This document shows positions 8,231 to 10,996 of a DNA stretch of 10,996 nt, piece after piece. The stretch is from Ignavibacteria bacterium UBA5771 (GTDB taxonomy: Bacteria > Bacteroidota > Ignavibacteria > Kapaibacteriales > UBA2268). The translations under genes were made by a program, and so were the position numbers. The stretch lies in contig DIEP01000123.1 of NCBI GenBank assembly GCA_002418685.1, forward strand, positions 1-10,996. The letters are read 5' to 3'. The notes beneath the pieces were generated by a model that was not told the DNA's origin, did not search any database, and saw nothing but the letters and a program-made list of their open reading frames with translations. Numbering within the stretch: position 1 is the first letter of the stretch; each line of letters opens with the position of its first letter.

Positions 8231-8232
8231 AA

Positions 8233-10245
8233 ATGGAAGAGAATCTTAATCAAGAAAAATTTCAAGAGTTAATTCGAGAGGGAATTGGCGACGAGCTTCC
8301 CAAAATGCAGGATTTTGACCCAAATATTTCACGAGCGCCAAAGAGACGGAACATCTTATCATTAGAAGAAAGAAAATTGGCACTTAAAAATGCACTCCGC
8401 TATTTTCCACCGAAATTGCATCCTTTTTTAGCTAAAGAATTTGCCGATGAATTGAATAATTATGGGCGAATTTATATGTATCGCTATCGTCCGATCTACC
8501 CAATTTATGCACGCCCAATTAATGAATATCCCGCGAATTCCAAGCAAGCCGCTGCAATAATGCTAATGATACAAAACAACCTTGACCCCAATGTTGCTCA
8601 GCATCCTTATGAATTGGTTATTTATGGAGGTAATGGGCAGATATTTCAGAATTGGGCACAGTATAGACTTGTAATGAAATATTTATCAGAAATGACCGAC
8701 GAGCAAACGCTTGTAATGTATTCGGGGAATCCGTTAGGGCTTTTCCCATCTTCTCCTGAATCACCACGCGTTGTTGTAACAAATGGGCTTGTAATCCCTA
8801 ATTATTCTTCGCAAGATGATTATGATAGAATGAATGCACTTGGCGTAACTCAATATGGTCAAATGACGGCGGGCTCATATATGTATATTGGACCACAGGG
8901 AATAGTGCATGGAACCACAATTACGATTTTGAATGCGGAAAGGTTGCGAACAGGGGAATCATTAGCGGGAAAAATATTTGTGACTTCGGGGCTGGGAGGA
9001 ATGAGCGGAGCACAAGCAAAAGCATCTGTAATCGCAGGTGCAGTGGGAATAATTGCCGAAATCAATCCAAAAGCACTGATAAAGCGATATAATCAGGGAT
9101 GGCTTGCCGAGTATTACGATAATGTTGATGATGTGCTGATTCGTGCTGATAAAGCCCGAAAAAATAAAGAAGCCATTTCAATTGGGTATCTTGGAAATAT
9201 CGTAAATTTATGGGAAAAAATCGAACAATCCGATTTCAAAGTGGATTTGGGTTCTGACCAAACTTCTTTGCACAATCCTTATGGTGGTGGATATTACCCT
9301 GCGGGCTTGACTTATGAAGAATCAAATGAAATGATTGCAGGAAATCCCGAGAAATTCAAAGAATATGTTCATTTATCACTCCAGCGACAAGTCAATGCAA
9401 TTAACAAAGTTGCTGCAAAAGGGATGTATTTTTGGGATTACGGTAATGCTTTTCTTTTAGAAGCAAGCCGAGCAGGAGCCGATGTTATGCAAAATGGCAA
9501 ATTCAAGTATCCATCCTATGTGGAAGATATTATGGGACCACTGTATTTTGATTATGGTTTTGGTCCTTTCCGTTGGGTATGCACTTCGGGCAATCCCAAA
9601 GATTTAGCTCAAACCGATAAAATCGCTGCAAATGTGCTTGAAGATATGCTTAAATCCGCTCCCGCTGAAATAAAGCAGCAATTACAGGACAATTTAAAAT
9701 GGATAAGAGAAGCCGAACAAAACAAATTAGTGGTTGGCTCTCAAGCTCGAATACTCTATGCTGATGGTGAAGCAAGGATACGCATTGCAAACGAATTCAA
9801 TAAAGCAATCGCAAATGGGCAAATATCTGCACCTATTGTGCTCGGACGCGACCACCACGACGTTTCGGGGACTGATTCGCCATTCCGCGAAACCGCGAAT
9901 ATTTATGATGGTTCAAAATTCACAGCCGATATGGCAGTGCAAACATTTATTGGCAATGCTATGCGTGGAGCAACTTGGGTGTCATTGCATAATGGAGGAG
10001 GAGTTGGCTGGGGCGAAGTTATTAATGGTGGCTTTGGTCTTGTAATTGACGGGTCTCCAGATGCAGAGAAACGGCTCAAGAAAATGCTTTTCTGGGATGT
10101 TAATAATGGAATAGCACGTCGCAGTTGGGCAAGGAATTCAGGAGCAATATCAACTTTGCAAAGGACTATGCAATCCGAACCAAAATTGCAAGTAACCGTT
10201 CCCTATATTGCTGACGATGATCTAATTTCTTCTGTAATAGAATAA
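8233..10245 (+). CDS. hutU: Urocanate hydratase (urocanase), long Bacteroidota-type form
   Basis: This cytosolic NAD+-dependent enzyme converts urocanate to imidazolonepropionate, the second step of histidine degradation. The product is 670 residues, against about 555 in Pseudomonas; the long form is typical of Bacteroidota. Motifs seen: YGGNGQIFQNWAQY (131-144), the dinucleotide-binding segment TSGLGGMSGAQ (251-261), DYGNAFLLEASRAGAD (402-417), FRWVCTSG with Cys450, which corresponds to the active-site Cys410 of the Pseudomonas enzyme, GRDHHDVSGTDSPFRET (538-554, skipping nothing), and SLHNGGGVGWG (584-594). The ORF is intact from start to end. It begins 2 bp after the DUF971 stop and is last in the operon; a hairpin follows. 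Unusually, hutH, hutI, ftcD or hutG are not adjacent here, so the rest of the pathway must be encoded elsewhere, if it exists. Confidence 0.95.
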   Translation: MEENLNQEKFQELIREGIGDELPKMQDFDPNISRAPKRRNILSLEERKLALKNALRYFPPKLHPFLAKEFADELNNYGRIYMYRYRPIYPIYARPINEYPANSKQAAAIMLMIQNNLDPNVAQHPYELVIYGGNGQIFQNWAQYRLVMKYLSEMTDEQTLVMYSGNPLGLFPSSPESPRVVVTNGLVIPNYSSQDDYDRMNALGVTQYGQMTAGSYMYIGPQGIVHGTTITILNAERLRTGESLAGKIFVTSGLGGMSGAQAKASVIAGAVGIIAEINPKALIKRYNQGWLAEYYDNVDDVLIRADKARKNKEAISIGYLGNIVNLWEKIEQSDFKVDLGSDQTSLHNPYGGGYYPAGLTYEESNEMIAGNPEKFKEYVHLSLQRQVNAINKVAAKGMYFWDYGNAFLLEASRAGADVMQNGKFKYPSYVEDIMGPLYFDYGFGPFRWVCTSGNPKDLAQTDKIAANVLEDMLKSAPAEIKQQLQDNLKWIREAEQNKLVVGSQARILYADGEARIRIANEFNKAIANGQISAPIVLGRDHHDVSGTDSPFRETANIYDGSKFTADMAVQTFIGNAMRGATWVSLHNGGGVGWGEVINGGFGLVIDGSPDAEKRLKKMLFWDVNNGIARRSWARNSGAISTLQRTMQSEPKLQVTVPYIADDDLISSVIE

Positions 10246-10426
10246 TATTCAGAATAGCGGCTGATATATTTGAGAGAATCCCTCACTCAAATCAAATAAA
10301 TAAGTAATTGCCTATAAATAAAACGCTCATAAAGTATTTTGAGAAATTGTATTCATTGAGGATCAAGAGATACCGCTTAATAGTTTATTTATTTCAATTA
10401 TGTAATCAAAAATACTAGTTTATTTC
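10246..10426. other. Intergenic region after hutU with no gene
   Basis: This is AT-rich sequence between the end of hutU and the convergent T9SS remnant. It contains one hairpin (10268-10292) and a 10-bp direct repeat TAGTTTATTT (10381-10390 and 10416-10425), which could be chance at this base composition. I see no reading frame with recognisable protein content on either strand and no tRNA-like or other RNA fold. Confidence 0.6.
10268..10292 (+). terminator. Possible weak terminator hairpin downstream of hutU
   Basis: ATTTGAG (10268-10274) and CTCAAAT (10286-10292) form a perfect 7-bp stem with an 11-base loop, 22 bases after the hutU stop codon. The stem is AT-rich and no T-tract follows (the next bases are CAAATAAATAAG), so it is not a classical intrinsic terminator. 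The position at the end of the operon is the main support. Confidence 0.35.
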
Positions 10427-10630
10427 TCAGAAAACGATTACTTTTTTAACAACAGCCTGCTTAGAACTCTTGATAGTAACAAAATAGATTCCACGATTCC
10501 AATTCCTTATTGAGATTTCTTTCTGAAGACCATGCATTTCACCTTGAAAAAACGTATTACCAATTAAATCTACTATATTAATACTCCTCTGCAATTCTGT
10601 TCCACATTCAATTTTAATCGAATTATTATA
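10427..10630 (-). pseudogene. Remnant of a T9SS cargo protein: orphan type A C-terminal sorting domain
   Basis: On the minus strand an open stretch of 67 codons ends in TGA at 10429-10427. Its translation carries the hallmarks of a T9SS type A sorting domain: NNSIKIECGTELQ, then SINIVDLIGNTFFQGE, then NWNRGIYFVTIKS and the closing VVKKVIVF. This follows the family pattern of 'i.vyDl.G..v....' and 'l..GiYfv.i....' with a basic-hydrophobic C-terminus. Directly upstream in the same frame are two consecutive TAA stops (10636-10631), then another TAA at 10663-10661. There is no ATG start before the domain and no room for a cargo domain, because a palindromic element and then the thioredoxin gene follow. 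It is therefore most likely the surviving 3' end of a decayed or truncated secreted-protein gene. A frameshift near the (ATA/ATT)-rich run at 10622-10640 is possible. Confidence 0.75.
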
Positions 10631-10644
10631 TTATTATAAACGTA

Positions 10645-10709
10645 AGCCTTGGGGCACTATTTATGACAACTTTGGAAACTTAATATTAAGTGAAAGTGTC
10701 CCCAGCTCT
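10645..10709. repeat. Imperfect palindromic element (nested inverted repeats)
   Basis: The centre is a perfect 14-bp palindrome ACTTAATATTAAGT (10678-10691). Outside it, GACAACTTT (10665-10673) pairs with AAAGTGTC (10693-10700) with one bulged base, and GGGGCAC (10651-10657) can pair with GTGTCCCC (10696-10703), also with one bulge. The last two pairings compete for the same 3' arm, so two alternative folds exist. The element lies between the T9SS remnant and the thioredoxin gene, about 40 bp downstream of the latter's stop. It could be a terminator for the thioredoxin gene (there is no T-tract) or a dispersed intergenic repeat or mobile-element relic. The sequence alone cannot decide. Confidence 0.5.
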
Positions 10710-10750
10710 TTGTGGAGATTAGATTGGCGGTTAAATCAGTCGATTAAAAT

Positions 10751-10996
10751 TTATTTTTGCTTTATTATTTCAAGAATATCATCAATCCATTGGTTTTTTG
10801 GATATTCTACTATGCGACCGATTTCTTTCCCTTCTTTGAGTACGATTAGTGTTGGGACCTTTTCAATATTAAATTCCATATATCTGCCTGATGGTTCAAA
10901 TTTCATACGATCAACTCCGAGCAATTCATATCTGTCATTGACCAGATTTGCTTTTTGAAATAAATCAATGATTTTAGGCAGTTCAGAACGGGAGTC
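10751..10996 (-). CDS. Thioredoxin-fold protein, C-terminal part only (5' end beyond window)
   Basis: The last 81 residues of a minus-strand gene are visible, ending in TAA at 10753-10751. They begin DSRSELPKIIDLF, followed by a helix/strand region (YELLGVDR) and the cis-proline signature of the thioredoxin fold in EKVPTLIVLKEGKEIGRIVEYP (read as VPTLIVL at 47-53, then GRIVEYP at 60-66), and a final helix. The order matches the C-terminal two thirds of thioredoxin-like proteins of the Bacteroidota 'WCxDS' type. The active-site tryptophan and first cysteine, if present, lie just beyond base 10996. The position of the resolving cysteine appears to be Ser2. It might be a thiol oxidoreductase or a bacillithiol-type or monothiol protein; cellular location cannot be judged without the N-terminus. 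Confidence 0.8.
   Translation of the reverse strand, partial: DSRSELPKIIDLFQKANLVNDRYELLGVDRMKFEPSGRYMEFNIEKVPTLIVLKEGKEIGRIVEYPKNQWIDDILEIIKQK

Noticed and set aside
9734..10045. 103-codon open frame on the plus strand
   Set aside because: It is an out-of-frame shadow within hutU, which carries its conserved motifs over the same stretch.
8233..10245. Idea of a complete histidine-utilisation (hut) operon
   Set aside because: Only hutU is present. The neighbours are maf, gdpD and DUF971, and nothing downstream resembles hutH, hutI, hutG or ftcD.
10381..10425. Direct repeat TAGTTTATTT, two copies 35 bp apart
   Set aside because: It is short, AT-rich and only two copies; no flanking structure suggests an attachment site, transposon end or CRISPR.

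Overview
The window is AT-rich bacterial chromosome and most likely comes from the Bacteroidota or a close relative (Ignavibacteria/Kapabacteria-like). Three things point there. A subtilisin-like protease ends in a type IX secretion (T9SS) sorting domain, and a second, orphan T9SS sorting domain lies near the right end. The urocanate hydratase is the long, about 670-residue form rather than the about 555-residue proteobacterial form. Nearly all genes lack a recognisable Shine-Dalgarno sequence. The exact lineage cannot be fixed from the sequence alone.

Left block, minus strand, 1-6399. Read in transcription order, it holds purN (purine synthesis), a lipoprotein of unknown function, a large secreted subtilisin-family protease with a T9SS C-terminal domain, an LptE-like outer-membrane lipoprotein, and a processive family 2 glycosyltransferase cut by the left edge. 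Gaps are 34-79 bp and all genes point the same way, so one transcription unit is plausible. Apart from purN, the theme is the cell envelope: LPS assembly, polysaccharide synthesis, a surface lipoprotein and an exported protease.

Right block, plus strand, 6458-10245. It is divergent from purN across a 58-bp spacer and holds maf (nucleotide pyrophosphatase), a glycerophosphodiester phosphodiesterase, a DUF971 zinc-binding-type protein and urocanate hydratase (hutU). Spacers of 1, 5 and 2 bp make a tightly packed operon. hutU is the only histidine-degradation gene present.

Right end, 10246-10996. A stretch without intact genes carries a weak hairpin after hutU, a 67-codon remnant of a T9SS sorting domain preceded by stop codons, and a palindromic element of about 65 bp. 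The 3' end of a minus-strand thioredoxin-fold gene follows.

I found no convincing new defence or mobile system. The most noteworthy items are the decayed T9SS cargo remnant next to the palindromic element, the unusual start region of the lipoprotein gene, and the grouping of hutU with DUF971, gdpD and maf.
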